64,000 nucleotides of DNA, from contig OZ260106.1 in NCBI GenBank assembly GCA_965284645.1, positions 310,001 through 374,000 on the forward strand, written 5' to 3'. Under the pieces are notes generated by a model that worked only from the letters and a program-made list of their open reading frames with translations, was not told where the DNA came from and made no database searches. Shown here one piece after another: positions 26,999 to 35,883 of the stretch; position 1 is the stretch's first letter; each line of letters begins with the position of its first letter. Origin of the DNA: JAIBAJ01 sp965284645 (lineage in GTDB: Bacteria; Bacteroidota; Bacteroidia; JAIBAJ01). The translations under genes and the position numbers were made by a program.

Positions 26999-27621
26999 AT
27001 GCTGTTTCGGTCATCGTTATTTGCAAAAACTCGGCTTCAACCTTGGTTCGATGCCTGAACAGTATTGTGCAACAAACCTATCAACCCACAGAAATCATAC
27101 TATTGGATGGGCATTCCGGCGATGAAACCCTTCAATTGGCCAAACAATTTCCAGTAAAAATTCATTTACAAACCGGAATCGGTATTGCCCAGGCTCGAAA
27201 TCAAGCCATTGCGCTTTGCCGCTCAAACTGGATTGCCTTTTTAGATGCAGACGACGAATGGCATCCTAAAAAACTTGAAACCCAATTCATCTTGGCACAA
27301 CAAAAACAGCAATTAGAACTCATAAGCTGTAGGCTTGTAAAAACAAACCAAGAGCTTCAGGAAGCGGATCACCAACCAGCCTATACGCCCAGCGGATTTC
27401 TTTGCAAGGCAAGCTGTTTTCAAACCTACGGACTTTTCGATACACAATGGACTTACGCTGCCGACCATGCTTGGTTTATGTTGGCAAAACGAAAAGGCTT
27501 GTCATTCGAAGTTTGTCCTGAAATCCTCCTAAAAAAACACCTGCACGGAAATAATCTATCCTTGCACCAACAAGCTTACCGAAAAGAGGTGTTTGCTCTG
27601 CTAAAGAAATATTCCGATTGA
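26995..27621 (+). CDS. Family 2 (GT-A) glycosyltransferase
   Basis: A 208-residue inverting sugar transferase. SVIVICKNSASTLVRCLNSI opens the Rossmann-like fold; AQARNQAI and the metal-binding DADD in WIAFLDADDEWHP (about residue 80) are the standard signatures. It is short, so probably only the catalytic domain, with no transmembrane anchor. The start ATG overlaps the kinase stop (ATGA) and its own stop overlaps the next TTG start, showing tight coupling. The donor and acceptor are unknown. Confidence 0.88.
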   Translation: MNAVSVIVICKNSASTLVRCLNSIVQQTYQPTEIILLDGHSGDETLQLAKQFPVKIHLQTGIGIAQARNQAIALCRSNWIAFLDADDEWHPKKLETQFILAQQKQQLELISCRLVKTNQELQEADHQPAYTPSGFLCKASCFQTYGLFDTQWTYAADHAWFMLAKRKGLSFEVCPEILLKKHLHGNNLSLHQQAYRKEVFALLKKYSD

Positions 27622-28859
27622 AAACCATCCTGCATATCATTCCCAAAATAACCTTTGGTGGAGGCTTGTCCAATATCATCGGCGAAATTCATTTTACACC
27701 CATTGAAGAGCGCCCCCAACAAGTAATTTGTATTGTACTCGAGCCTTCTTACAATGCAAACTTGGCAAAAGAAGCTTTACGCCACCGCATCCGATTGGTG
27801 ATTACACCAACCGATGAAGAATGTACCCAACTCCTAGCCAAAGCCGACATGGTAGTGTTTCAATATTGGAATACCCCTGTCTTCTTTACGTTTTTTACCA
27901 AACTTACCCAATGGAAAATTCCTAACCGATATCTGCTCCATGTGCGGGTGCTTGGTTCCACACCTCCGCAAATTCTGCCTCCCAGTTTTTTAGCCCTTTT
28001 TACAGGTATTTTACTCACCAATCCTAAACTTCAAGAACAACATCCACAACTATCCGTTCCTATGCTAAATGTTTGGGGAATCGGTCTCCATCTTCCCCCT
28101 TTGGAATTAGAACAAAAAGAAAAGGATGTTTCGGAACTCAAACTTATCCATGCGGGTACAATTAACCGTTTCAAACTGCATCCCCGCTTTCTGGAACTGC
28201 ATGATGAATTGGAAATTCCCTTTAGCTTAAAGGTGTATGGAGTAGAAGCGGATGCCCTAAGCTACACTGGTAACAAACCTATTTTTTTGAATGGATTTAA
28301 AGCCGAAGTATGGAATGAATTTACTCAGTTCCATGCCTTGGCATACCCCCAAAACAAGCTAAGCTATGGCTCTTCTGATTTGGTGGTGCAGGAGGCCATG
28401 TGGCGCGGACTTCCGCCTGTTTTAATTCAAGGAACAGGTCTAGATGCCTTTTTAGAACATGGATCAAATTGCTTATTGGCAAAGGATGAAAAGGATTACC
28501 AAAACTTACTAGCCTTTTCCCTCGCCAACACGGAGGAGATGAAAGCCTTGAGTCAACGCTGCCATCAATTCGCTAAAACACATTTTCATCCCAAGCTTCA
28601 AGCAGCCAAGGTTTTTACAGCCTACCGCCAATGGATGGAGATGCCACCTCAACCCTTTACTTTCCCTTATACCGAAGTTTCTGAATTCTTCAAAGACTCC
28701 ATCGGCGATTCATTTGACCGAATGCACCAACAAACGGCCGATAACAACGAAAAAGCCTTTGTTATCCAATGTGAAGGCGGACTAGCCCATTACCTAAAAT
28801 ACTTTGGAGATAACCTTCATCTGAAATCGTATTGGAATAAATGGACAGCCGAAAGTTGA
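27618..28859 (+). CDS. GT-B type glycosyltransferase (family 4-like)
   Basis: A 413-residue protein with two Rossmann-like halves. The N-terminal HIIPKITFGGGLSN loop and the C-terminal GFKAEVWNEFTQFHALAYP...SSDLVVQEAMWRGLPPVL block correspond to the acceptor loop and the E-x7-E donor region of retaining GT4 enzymes. The C-terminal 60 residues (from EMPPQPFTFP) are unusual and may be an extra binding segment. It starts with TTG overlapping the previous stop. Confidence 0.82.
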   Translation: MKTILHIIPKITFGGGLSNIIGEIHFTPIEERPQQVICIVLEPSYNANLAKEALRHRIRLVITPTDEECTQLLAKADMVVFQYWNTPVFFTFFTKLTQWKIPNRYLLHVRVLGSTPPQILPPSFLALFTGILLTNPKLQEQHPQLSVPMLNVWGIGLHLPPLELEQKEKDVSELKLIHAGTINRFKLHPRFLELHDELEIPFSLKVYGVEADALSYTGNKPIFLNGFKAEVWNEFTQFHALAYPQNKLSYGSSDLVVQEAMWRGLPPVLIQGTGLDAFLEHGSNCLLAKDEKDYQNLLAFSLANTEEMKALSQRCHQFAKTHFHPKLQAAKVFTAYRQWMEMPPQPFTFPYTEVSEFFKDSIGDSFDRMHQQTADNNEKAFVIQCEGGLAHYLKYFGDNLHLKSYWNKWTAES

Positions 28860-28930
28860 GAAATATTTGACAGAACTATCTGCCAGATGCCATTTTTCTA
28901 CTAATTATGCCACACCCTTGAAAGACCTTA

Positions 28931-29968
28931 ATGGAGGACAGAACCGGATATAAAGATTTATTGGAACTGCTTGCCGCTGCAGTTGCTCCTACAAAGGAAG
29001 AATCACTTCAACGTTTCAATACCTGGCTAGAAAAAGGAAATTTCGATCTGCATTTCTCGGCTTCTGAATTTAGATTTCTACCCTATCTGTGGCAAAATCA
29101 TAAAGACAAGCTGCCCCAAAACGATATTTTCCAGAAAGTGCAAGGTCTTTTCAAAAGAACCCATTTTCATAATACCCAGCAAGTTATTACTGCCGTTACC
29201 CTTACAAAAGAACTCAACAAGGCCCAAATAATACATGCTTATTGCAAAGGACTAGTCTTCTTGCTTCAATGTTACGACAATTTTGGTAGTCGCCCCATGG
29301 CCGATATTGATGTATTAGTTTCAGAAAAGGATGTGGATGCAACCGCCGAAGTACTTCAAAAACTGGGATTTATGCCTTCACGCCCACTTTGGGAAAGCCG
29401 GTTGGTAAAAAAGCATTCCCTAGGGTTCAACAATGCAAAAAACCTAAGTATCGATTTACACACTCGTCCCTGCGCTTCTCCCTTAAAAGGCTTCGAGGCC
29501 GATTACTTTTTAAATCACACCCACCGCTTTGAAACCAAATTCGGCCCCCTTCCTTTGCTTGAAACCCAAAAAGCCATTCAATTTTCCTATTTCAATAACC
29601 TCTACACCCGCGAAAACCATTGGCTACTGGATTTGCATTTGGCCGATCCCCAACAAACAAGTCTAAACGCCTTCCTTAAAAGCCTCGACAAATATCCGAT
29701 TCTGAAAAATATCCTATTATTTCGACTGCAAAACCTACCAGGATTTCAAAAACTACCTGCCTTCGATTCCAACCATTTGCCCCAACAATACCAAGCTTTT
29801 TTGGCCAACCAATTTCAAGACAAACCCGCAAGAACCTATGCCAACCATTTGTTTTGGCACTTTGGGTTTAATGGTGAAACGGTAAAAAACCCAAGATTAA
29901 ACCTTGCCTATTGGCTTCGTATGGGACTTTACAGCCTTTCTTGGAGTCGAAGAAGATTAAAACGTTAG
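28931..29968 (+). CDS. NTP_transf_5 family nucleotidyltransferase-like protein
   Basis: A 345-residue protein of Pfam NTP_transf_5 type. GSRPMADIDVLV (about residues 118-129) carries the paired aspartates of the nucleotidyltransferase-beta fold, preceded by the typical YCKGLVFLLQCYD. Members accompany HprK-like kinases and PqqD proteins in lasso-peptide and exosortase-type gene clusters; their reaction is largely unproven. The gene lies 71 bp after the second glycosyltransferase, the only loose junction in the cluster. Confidence 0.8.
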   Translation: MEDRTGYKDLLELLAAAVAPTKEESLQRFNTWLEKGNFDLHFSASEFRFLPYLWQNHKDKLPQNDIFQKVQGLFKRTHFHNTQQVITAVTLTKELNKAQIIHAYCKGLVFLLQCYDNFGSRPMADIDVLVSEKDVDATAEVLQKLGFMPSRPLWESRLVKKHSLGFNNAKNLSIDLHTRPCASPLKGFEADYFLNHTHRFETKFGPLPLLETQKAIQFSYFNNLYTRENHWLLDLHLADPQQTSLNAFLKSLDKYPILKNILLFRLQNLPGFQKLPAFDSNHLPQQYQAFLANQFQDKPARTYANHLFWHFGFNGETVKNPRLNLAYWLRMGLYSLSWSRRRLKR

Positions 29969-30040
29969 CTGCTTTTTCTCAAACCTAAGAAAACACACCT
30001 ATTCTCTTCATCAACCAAAAGGAATGGAAATGCATGGTTT

Positions 30041-31345
30041 TTATAATTTCACAAATTTCACACGATGAACCGGTAGGCCGCTCTCGTTCAAAATCGAAAC
30101 ATGGTAAACACCAGGTGCAAGGGTTGAAACATCAGCATTGCTCGCATTTTCAACATTCATCAGTTGGGCTCCAAAACAATTTGCTACAGTAAAATGACAG
30201 GCTTTCGAAAAGTTGATCTTGTCCAAAGCTGGATTTGGCCAAAATTTCACTTTTGAAGCCTGGGCAGCCGCTTCTTCCAATCCCACCGTACCGATTTGCT
30301 TTCTATACAAATCGCCGGAATTTACTTGTGCAAAGGCCCAGCCATTCAAAAAAGCCATACCGCTAATGGTATAATTTGTCCCATCTTGAAACTCCGGAAA
30401 TCCTACTGTATCCTTTTGAAAAGTAAGGCCTCCATCCGAACTCACCAATAAATCAGGTGTGGACCCAAACACATTATTCGATAAGGTTAAAAACAAACGA
30501 CCATAAGCGCCATACATATCCAAGGTGGTTTGTTTTCCTGAAATCGAAAATACAGGAGAATTGCTCAAGTATGGCTTAATGTTAACCTCCTGAAAATTCA
30601 ATCCATAATCATCGCTATATATTATAATAGTATCACTTCCAGCAGCTCCGTTCGCCACATCCGCTCCCATCATAAACATACGGTTATTTACAAAGGCAAT
30701 CTGAGAAGGCACATAATAGGTAGGCAATCCAATAGTCATCGGACTAGTCCAGTTAATTCCATCTACACTCCAAGCTGTACCATGGCTAGTGGCTCCTTTG
30801 GTAGCAGCCCAACAAGTGTCATTCTTCACAAAAAACTCACTGCAATCGTTGGCATCAAAGTAAGAAGCATCCATCCAACTTCCGTCAGCAGTGTTTCTTG
30901 AAAATTCCCAATCCGGACCTGCCAATGAAAACAATAAATGATTGGTCCAAGAGGTACCGCCGGCACTTGGCATAGTTACAGCACCTTCATAGCATCGGGG
31001 CAAACCAGCTGTATCCAATTGAAATGTAACGCCTTCATCTGTAGAATATTGAATAGAACTACATCCAGCATTCGACAGCACTGCATACAACCTGTCCCCA
31101 GTTGAAAGCAATTGTGTTTGGGAGGTCACAAAGCTTGGATTTACGACAGTCCAGGTGGCACCATTATCGGTACTAACCTGAATACCATTGGCATTATTTG
31201 TGGCAAACAGCTTTCCATTGTGAACACATACTCCGGAACCGTAGGTACTATTTCCATTCACCGCCAAATTGCATCTTTCCCAATTTTGGGCCATAGTTTG
31301 GAAAGTAATAACGCTCAAAAAACTAACGAGTAAAATTGATTTCAT
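30041..31345 (-). CDS. Secreted BNR/sialidase-like repeat protein with T9SS sorting domain
   Basis: About 434 residues. The ATG at 31345 gives a signal peptide (MKSILLVSFLSVITFQTMAQ); a TTG 18 bp upstream is the longer alternative. Several BNR/Asp-box motifs are visible (VSTDNGATW, YSTDEGVTF, VSSDGGLTF), marking a beta-propeller of the sialidase/photosystem-stability type. The C-terminal domain begins FWPNPALDK and ends VHRVKFVKL. No catalytic sialidase residues are recognised, so it is probably a surface binding or structural protein exported by the type IX system. Confidence 0.8.
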   Translation of the reverse strand: MKSILLVSFLSVITFQTMAQNWERCNLAVNGNSTYGSGVCVHNGKLFATNNANGIQVSTDNGATWTVVNPSFVTSQTQLLSTGDRLYAVLSNAGCSSIQYSTDEGVTFQLDTAGLPRCYEGAVTMPSAGGTSWTNHLLFSLAGPDWEFSRNTADGSWMDASYFDANDCSEFFVKNDTCWAATKGATSHGTAWSVDGINWTSPMTIGLPTYYVPSQIAFVNNRMFMMGADVANGAAGSDTIIIYSDDYGLNFQEVNIKPYLSNSPVFSISGKQTTLDMYGAYGRLFLTLSNNVFGSTPDLLVSSDGGLTFQKDTVGFPEFQDGTNYTISGMAFLNGWAFAQVNSGDLYRKQIGTVGLEEAAAQASKVKFWPNPALDKINFSKACHFTVANCFGAQLMNVENASNADVSTLAPGVYHVSILNESGLPVHRVKFVKL

Positions 31346-31483
31346 AACAATGATTTTCCCCAAAACTACATACTGCTATTTGAGTAAAAAGGTCTATAAA
31401 TTTAAAATAATTACCAATTTTCTTATCGCTCAAGACCGGAATTTATTGTCAGCAAAGCACTTAATTGGTGAATTTTTTGATTT

Positions 31484-31660
31484 GGCGGGCACCTTTCGCC
31501 ATGACCAGTTTCCCTTTGTTTTTGCAGGGTGCTGGGCGAAAAGGTCGGGCTATCCGTTTCTAGTCCTCGTCCGCCCTCCGCGAAGCTCCGTTCGGCCTGT
31601 GGGCTATCCACTTCTATCCCTGCCCGGAAAGAGCAGTGTACGTATACTTTACCGTCTGCT
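31484..31660 (+). repeat. Family A dispersed repeat, copy 6 (diverged)
   Basis: Begins GGCGGGCACC. Its hairpin CCTTTCGCC (31492-31500) with GGCGAAAAGG (31535-31544) keeps the pairing of the other copies with different bases. Family B copy 4 follows within about 11 bp, so A and B again lie side by side. Confidence 0.75.
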
Positions 31661-31670
31661 ATTAACCCAA

Positions 31671-31761
31671 ATTAATCAATAGGAGGATTAAATAATCCGA
31701 ACTACTTGATTTAGTCGAGTTTATCCCGATTAAGAATTTCAAATGCGTAATCTGAGTTTAA
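31671..31761 (+). repeat. Family B dispersed repeat, copy 4 (internally deleted)
   Basis: Has both ends (AACCCAAATTAATCAATAGG and GCGTAATCTGAG) and the GGATTA/TAATCC stem, but lacks the central long hairpin, giving about 90 bp instead of 150. Confidence 0.8.
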
Positions 31762-31815
31762 GAAAACAGAAATCCAAATAGAATTGAAAAAAAAGGAAGA
31801 ACCTACATCGTCCAT

Positions 31816-32916
31816 TCAGTTCTGGCTTTTCCTGCAATAGTTCTTCATTCGGTTCAAATATTCCAAAGCCCAGATTTTTTGGTTGGGCTTTTTCATGCAG
31901 TTTCGTAACAAGTCTGCATGGGTATTTATAAACAACAGTTCATTGTCTCCCAGATAATAGGCATAGGTCTGGTCTAAATTAATTTGAGCCTTAGAGAAAT
32001 CGCCCTTCAGTTGCTTCGAGGCTTCATCCCACTTGAATTTCACCAGGGCGGTTTTATCCAAAATTCTATGCCCCAATCCATTGGTATCATACAATTCATG
32101 GTAGAATTCGAAACCTAGACTCAATGGTTTTGTCTTTTTTACATATGCTTTTAACCAATAAATACGCATACCCCAAGCACTTTGTAAATTCCCGTTTTGG
32201 AGAATGTTCAGCGCAGGAATAAGCCCCGAGTCATCATAGCGATAAAAGTTATAATTAAACTGCCAAATTCCAGATCCAGTTCCAAAGTTTTGTGTGTAAT
32301 AGACCATGGTTTTTCCCTCTTCGTCTAAATAATGCCTAAGTTCTAAACCATAGTGATGTTCTATGGTATGCAAGGAGAGTAATTTATTGCCTTGAAAAAA
32401 ATACAATTGACAAGACCAGGCCATATCCGTTGAACCCAAACAGAGTGCAAACTCTTTAAAGGCATGTTTTGAAGGACCAAAGGAGAAAAAGCTAAGCGGA
32501 ATAAATCCTTGTTCCAAGTATGCTGAATCAACTTGAAAAGCGCCGAAGATAGCTTTTGCCAAACCTACCTCAATTATTTCATTTTTAATGGCCGCCTTTA
32601 GTTGTTCAAAAGTAGCGGATGACAAGGTTTTGTTTATAGCTATTTGACTTCTAAATACGGAATCCGCCTGCTTGTCTACTTGCTTAACCAAGAATGCAGT
32701 AGGCAAACCCTCTATACTATCTAAAAAGCTTAGTAATACAGATTCAGGATAGACCATAGAGGCAAAGCTGTCAAGTTCAGCCTTATTTGAAATGACGGTA
32801 TCTATTTCACCTCCATCTTGCTTCATTTGTTTGGATTGGCACCCAAACCAAACCACTAAAAACGAAAAGCCAAGTATTCCTTTTAAAAAACACTTTGTCC
32901 TTTGCCACCTACTCAT
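31816..32916 (-). CDS. Hypothetical lipoprotein
   Basis: A 366-residue protein with a positively charged N-terminus, hydrophobic stretch and lipobox-like FGC at residues 24-26 (LVVWFGCQSK), so probably a lipoprotein of the periplasm or outer membrane. The family is not recognised. The mature part is rich in aromatic residues (YYTQNFGTGSGIWQFNYNFY) and may form a beta-rich domain. It stands alone, between family B copies 4 and 5. Confidence 0.7.
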   Translation of the reverse strand: MSRWQRTKCFLKGILGFSFLVVWFGCQSKQMKQDGGEIDTVISNKAELDSFASMVYPESVLLSFLDSIEGLPTAFLVKQVDKQADSVFRSQIAINKTLSSATFEQLKAAIKNEIIEVGLAKAIFGAFQVDSAYLEQGFIPLSFFSFGPSKHAFKEFALCLGSTDMAWSCQLYFFQGNKLLSLHTIEHHYGLELRHYLDEEGKTMVYYTQNFGTGSGIWQFNYNFYRYDDSGLIPALNILQNGNLQSAWGMRIYWLKAYVKKTKPLSLGFEFYHELYDTNGLGHRILDKTALVKFKWDEASKQLKGDFSKAQINLDQTYAYYLGDNELLFINTHADLLRNCMKKPNQKIWALEYLNRMKNYCRKSQN

Positions 32917-32979
32917 GCTTTAAATAACTCCATAGGAAAACAAATATTTTAATGGTTTGCACTAAAATTACTTCCATTT

Positions 32980-33062
32980 TCTAACCCAATTTAGTCAAAT
33001 TGATTAATTTGGGTTTAATTAGGTCTACCCCCATTAAGTAGTTTTAATACGGAATTTGGTTG
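32980..33062 (+). repeat. Possible family B remnant, copy 5
   Basis: About 80 bp containing AACCCAATTTAGTCAA and TTGATTAATTTGGGTTT in inverted arrangement, then GTCTACCCCCATTAAGTAG. It resembles rearranged pieces of family B ends; the assignment is uncertain. Confidence 0.4.
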
Positions 33063-33068
33063 AAACAA

Positions 33069-33103
33069 AAAACGCCCTGTTCTTAGATAAGTCAGGGCGT
33101 TTT
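33069..33103 (-). terminator. Rho-independent terminator of the beta-helix lipoprotein gene
   Basis: AAAACGCCCTG and CAGGGCGTTTT form an 11-bp perfect stem; on the minus strand a T run follows. It lies 18 bp past the stop at 33122. Confidence 0.85.
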
Positions 33104-33121
33104 GATTCGAAAGCTATTGTT

Positions 33122-34348
33122 CTAATTTTTTGCCTCAGCGTTTGGTTTCTGAACGGGCTCCAAGGTACAATCAAACGATTTAATATCAGTTGATACGTTT
33201 TTGAAATTGTTCGGACCGTCTACATTGGCAAATGTTGCTGCGCCATTGTTTTTGATACAAATTCTGTTTTCAGGAGCTACACCCGTTTTGGCATTTACCA
33301 CAGCCGGATCATAAAAACCATCAAAAATGATATCCGGAATATTTGCACCAAATACTCCTGCCAAAAGTTTCCCAATCATTCGGGAAGTATCAGGCAATGC
33401 CTCTTGACGCTTAATTTCATTGTCGTGTATATAAACTGCATAGGTGTAAGGATTGTAAAGTGTATCGCTATACTCTTTTCCAGAGGTAAGGAAAGACGCT
33501 ACACAAATGCCTAATGTATTGTTGTTAATTACTTTATTGTTGGTCAATTCTACATTATTGTAGGCCATAACCAACATTCCCATTCCTGCTGGAACCAAGG
33601 CAACTGTATTACCCGGAGGGCCAAAGTTGGCAAGGTTGTTCTCATGCACATTGTTGTTATGTACATATACATCGCGACCATTTTTTACTGGAACTTCAGG
33701 CATATCAAATACCATAATTCCTCCAGTATTGTTATAGGCTTCGTTTTCATAAACATCGGCAGCTGTTGTATTTTCAATTTCAATTCCAGCTACATTTTCA
33801 TGAACTTTATTATTGCGAACGATTACATTTTTAGATTGTCCCACATAAATTCCAGCATCCGAAGCCCCATACACATCGCAGTTTTCAATCAAAACACCAT
33901 CGCAAGTAACTGGATATAGTCCGTATGCACCATTCGTGGTTTTTGGTCCTTCTGTCCAACCGATTCTCACATTTCTTACCACAATGTTTTTTGAGTTCTG
34001 AATTTTAATGGCATCACCTTTGGCATCTTCTACAGCAAATCCTTCCAAAGTGCAATTATCGGCTTTGATGCCCAATCCTTGAGGACCTTCGCTTTGTTCT
34101 TTAAAACTTAAAATGGTTTTGTCAGGACCTTTTCCTTTTATGGTAATGTTTGCTATGCCCTCCATTGTCAAACCTTTGGTAAAGCTGAACTTCCCTTCAG
34201 GCAATTCAATGGTTTCACCAGGTTTGGCATTAATAAGTTTTTCTTGGATTTCTTTAAATATGGCTTCATCATTTGGTTTTGAAGTGCCGCAAGAAGAAAT
34301 CTGGAACGCCATTAAAGCAGATCCAAAGACATAAAGGAGTTTTTTCAT
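33122..34348 (-). CDS. Parallel beta-helix repeat lipoprotein
   Basis: A 408-residue protein. The signal peptide ends in a lipobox (FQISSCGTS, Cys near residue 20). The rest is a right-handed parallel beta-helix with repeated PbH1 turns, for example NIVVRNVRI, VLIENCDVYGASDAGIYV and VIVRNNKVHENVAGIEI. Such proteins bind or cleave surface polysaccharides; the layout matches the TIGR03805-type parallel beta-helix family as I recall it. No catalytic residues can be assigned. Confidence 0.82.
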   Translation of the reverse strand: MKKLLYVFGSALMAFQISSCGTSKPNDEAIFKEIQEKLINAKPGETIELPEGKFSFTKGLTMEGIANITIKGKGPDKTILSFKEQSEGPQGLGIKADNCTLEGFAVEDAKGDAIKIQNSKNIVVRNVRIGWTEGPKTTNGAYGLYPVTCDGVLIENCDVYGASDAGIYVGQSKNVIVRNNKVHENVAGIEIENTTAADVYENEAYNNTGGIMVFDMPEVPVKNGRDVYVHNNNVHENNLANFGPPGNTVALVPAGMGMLVMAYNNVELTNNKVINNNTLGICVASFLTSGKEYSDTLYNPYTYAVYIHDNEIKRQEALPDTSRMIGKLLAGVFGANIPDIIFDGFYDPAVVNAKTGVAPENRICIKNNGAATFANVDGPNNFKNVSTDIKSFDCTLEPVQKPNAEAKN

Positions 34349-34418
34349 TTAGGGGGGTTAAATAGGTTGGACGAAAATAACTAAATTTATTTATCTACCA
34401 AACCTTATCCTAAATTCC

Positions 34419-35714
34419 TTATTTGCCTGTTTGCATGAGATCTTCGATATGCTCGGCTTCAATTGGTATTTGTTCCATCAAGTCGACAGGTTTTCCCAAA
34501 GTAACCAGGATATTATTCTCAATTCGGATTCCCAAATCCTCTTCCTGGATATAGATACCTGGCTCACAGGTAAAGACCATTCCCGGTTGAATTGGCGCAA
34601 ATCGATCCCCGATATCGTGCACATCCAATCCTAAGAAATGTCCAATCCCATGTGGATAATATTTGAAGTAGGCTGGCCTTTCCGGACTAGCACTTTTAAC
34701 ATCATCCTGAGAAATAAGTCCTAAAACCAGCAATTCTTCCTGAATCATCAAACCAGCCGCTTTACGGAGGTCATCTAAACACTTTCCGGGCACCATCAAA
34801 TCTTTAATTTGTTTGTGTACCCGCAATACTGAATTATAAACATCCTTTTGTCGTTGGGTGAATTTACCATTTACTGGTATGCAACGCGTTAAATCTGCAT
34901 TGTAATTGGCATAATTAGCACCAAAATCCATCAACAGGATATCGCCATCCTTACATGGTTTATTGTTTTCAATATAGTGCAGCACGCAAGCGCTTCCTCC
35001 CGATGCAATAATTGGCTCATAGGCATGGCCGGTAGCTCTGTTTCGAATAAATTCATGGATGATTTCCGCCTCCACTTCATATTCCATTACACCCGGTTTC
35101 ACAAAGTTCAAAACCCTTCGGAAAGCACTGTCCGTTATCGAAATAGCCTTTCTTAGCATATCTACCTCAATGGAAGATTTTATAGCACGCAATTCGGCCA
35201 TAATTGGTCCTGATCGATGGTACGAATGCAACGGAAATTTGGCTTTTAGCTCGTTAGCAAAACGGAGGTCTTTGTAGGGAACTGTCCAGCTCGACCGGTC
35301 GTTTTCATTCAGGTTGAGGTATACGTTTTCAGCATGGCAGAGCACATAATTCAAAACTGCTTCAAAACTTTCAACCCACATTACTTTTCGAATACCCGAA
35401 GTTGCGGTTGCTTCAGGTTTGGTATATTTATGACCTTCCCAAGTGGCCAAATGCTCGTTTGTTTCTACTACAAACAACACTTCTCTATAATCCGAATTGG
35501 GGCAATCAGGTGCGAGAATCAAGATGGATTTTTCCTGATCAATCCCTGTTAAATAAAAGAAATCACTGTTTTGGCGAAACGGATAAATGGCGTCACCATT
35601 CAGCGGCATTTGTTCATTGGAATGAAAAATGGCCACCGAGTTGGATTTCAGTTTGTTTTTATAACGTTGGCGATTTTCTAAAAATAAATCGTTCGGAAGT
35701 GCAGTATATTTCAT
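34419..35714 (-). CDS. Xaa-Pro aminopeptidase (M24B, aminopeptidase P family)
   Basis: A 431-residue metalloenzyme that removes N-terminal residues before proline. The N-terminal creatinase-like domain (residues 1-170) precedes the pita-bread domain. The five metal ligands are visible: Asp in LMDFGANY, Asp in NADLTRC, His in PHGIGHFLGLDVHD, Glu in FTCEPGIYI and Glu in GIRIENNIL. There is no signal peptide, so it is cytoplasmic. A minus-strand -7 box lies 14 bp upstream of the ATG. Confidence 0.92.
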   Translation of the reverse strand: MKYTALPNDLFLENRQRYKNKLKSNSVAIFHSNEQMPLNGDAIYPFRQNSDFFYLTGIDQEKSILILAPDCPNSDYREVLFVVETNEHLATWEGHKYTKPEATATSGIRKVMWVESFEAVLNYVLCHAENVYLNLNENDRSSWTVPYKDLRFANELKAKFPLHSYHRSGPIMAELRAIKSSIEVDMLRKAISITDSAFRRVLNFVKPGVMEYEVEAEIIHEFIRNRATGHAYEPIIASGGSACVLHYIENNKPCKDGDILLMDFGANYANYNADLTRCIPVNGKFTQRQKDVYNSVLRVHKQIKDLMVPGKCLDDLRKAAGLMIQEELLVLGLISQDDVKSASPERPAYFKYYPHGIGHFLGLDVHDIGDRFAPIQPGMVFTCEPGIYIQEEDLGIRIENNILVTLGKPVDLMEQIPIEAEHIEDLMQTGK

Positions 35715-35727
35715 GAGAATATTTGCC

Positions 35728-35735
35728 CAAAGATA
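35728..35735 (-). promoter_or_regulatory. Probable -7 box TATCTTTG for the aminopeptidase P gene
   Basis: Exact TAnnTTTG on the minus strand, 13 bp upstream of the start codon. Confidence 0.5.
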
Positions 35736-35883
35736 AAAGTTTGGGCTGCAGATTTAACCTGAAAAACAAACAAGATAAAAACCCCGAAGAAGGGCTTGGT
35801 TATTCAATTTTTTCGAACGACCTAAATTACTCCTCTTTAATTTTTCGAGCTTTTTCTTTTATAAATGTTAAAATTAGGGAATC

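Noticed and set aside
35777..35798. Possible minus-strand terminator after the purple acid phosphatase gene
   Set aside because: The stem AAGCCC/CGGGGTT has an internal mismatch and only five T; too weak to list as a feature.
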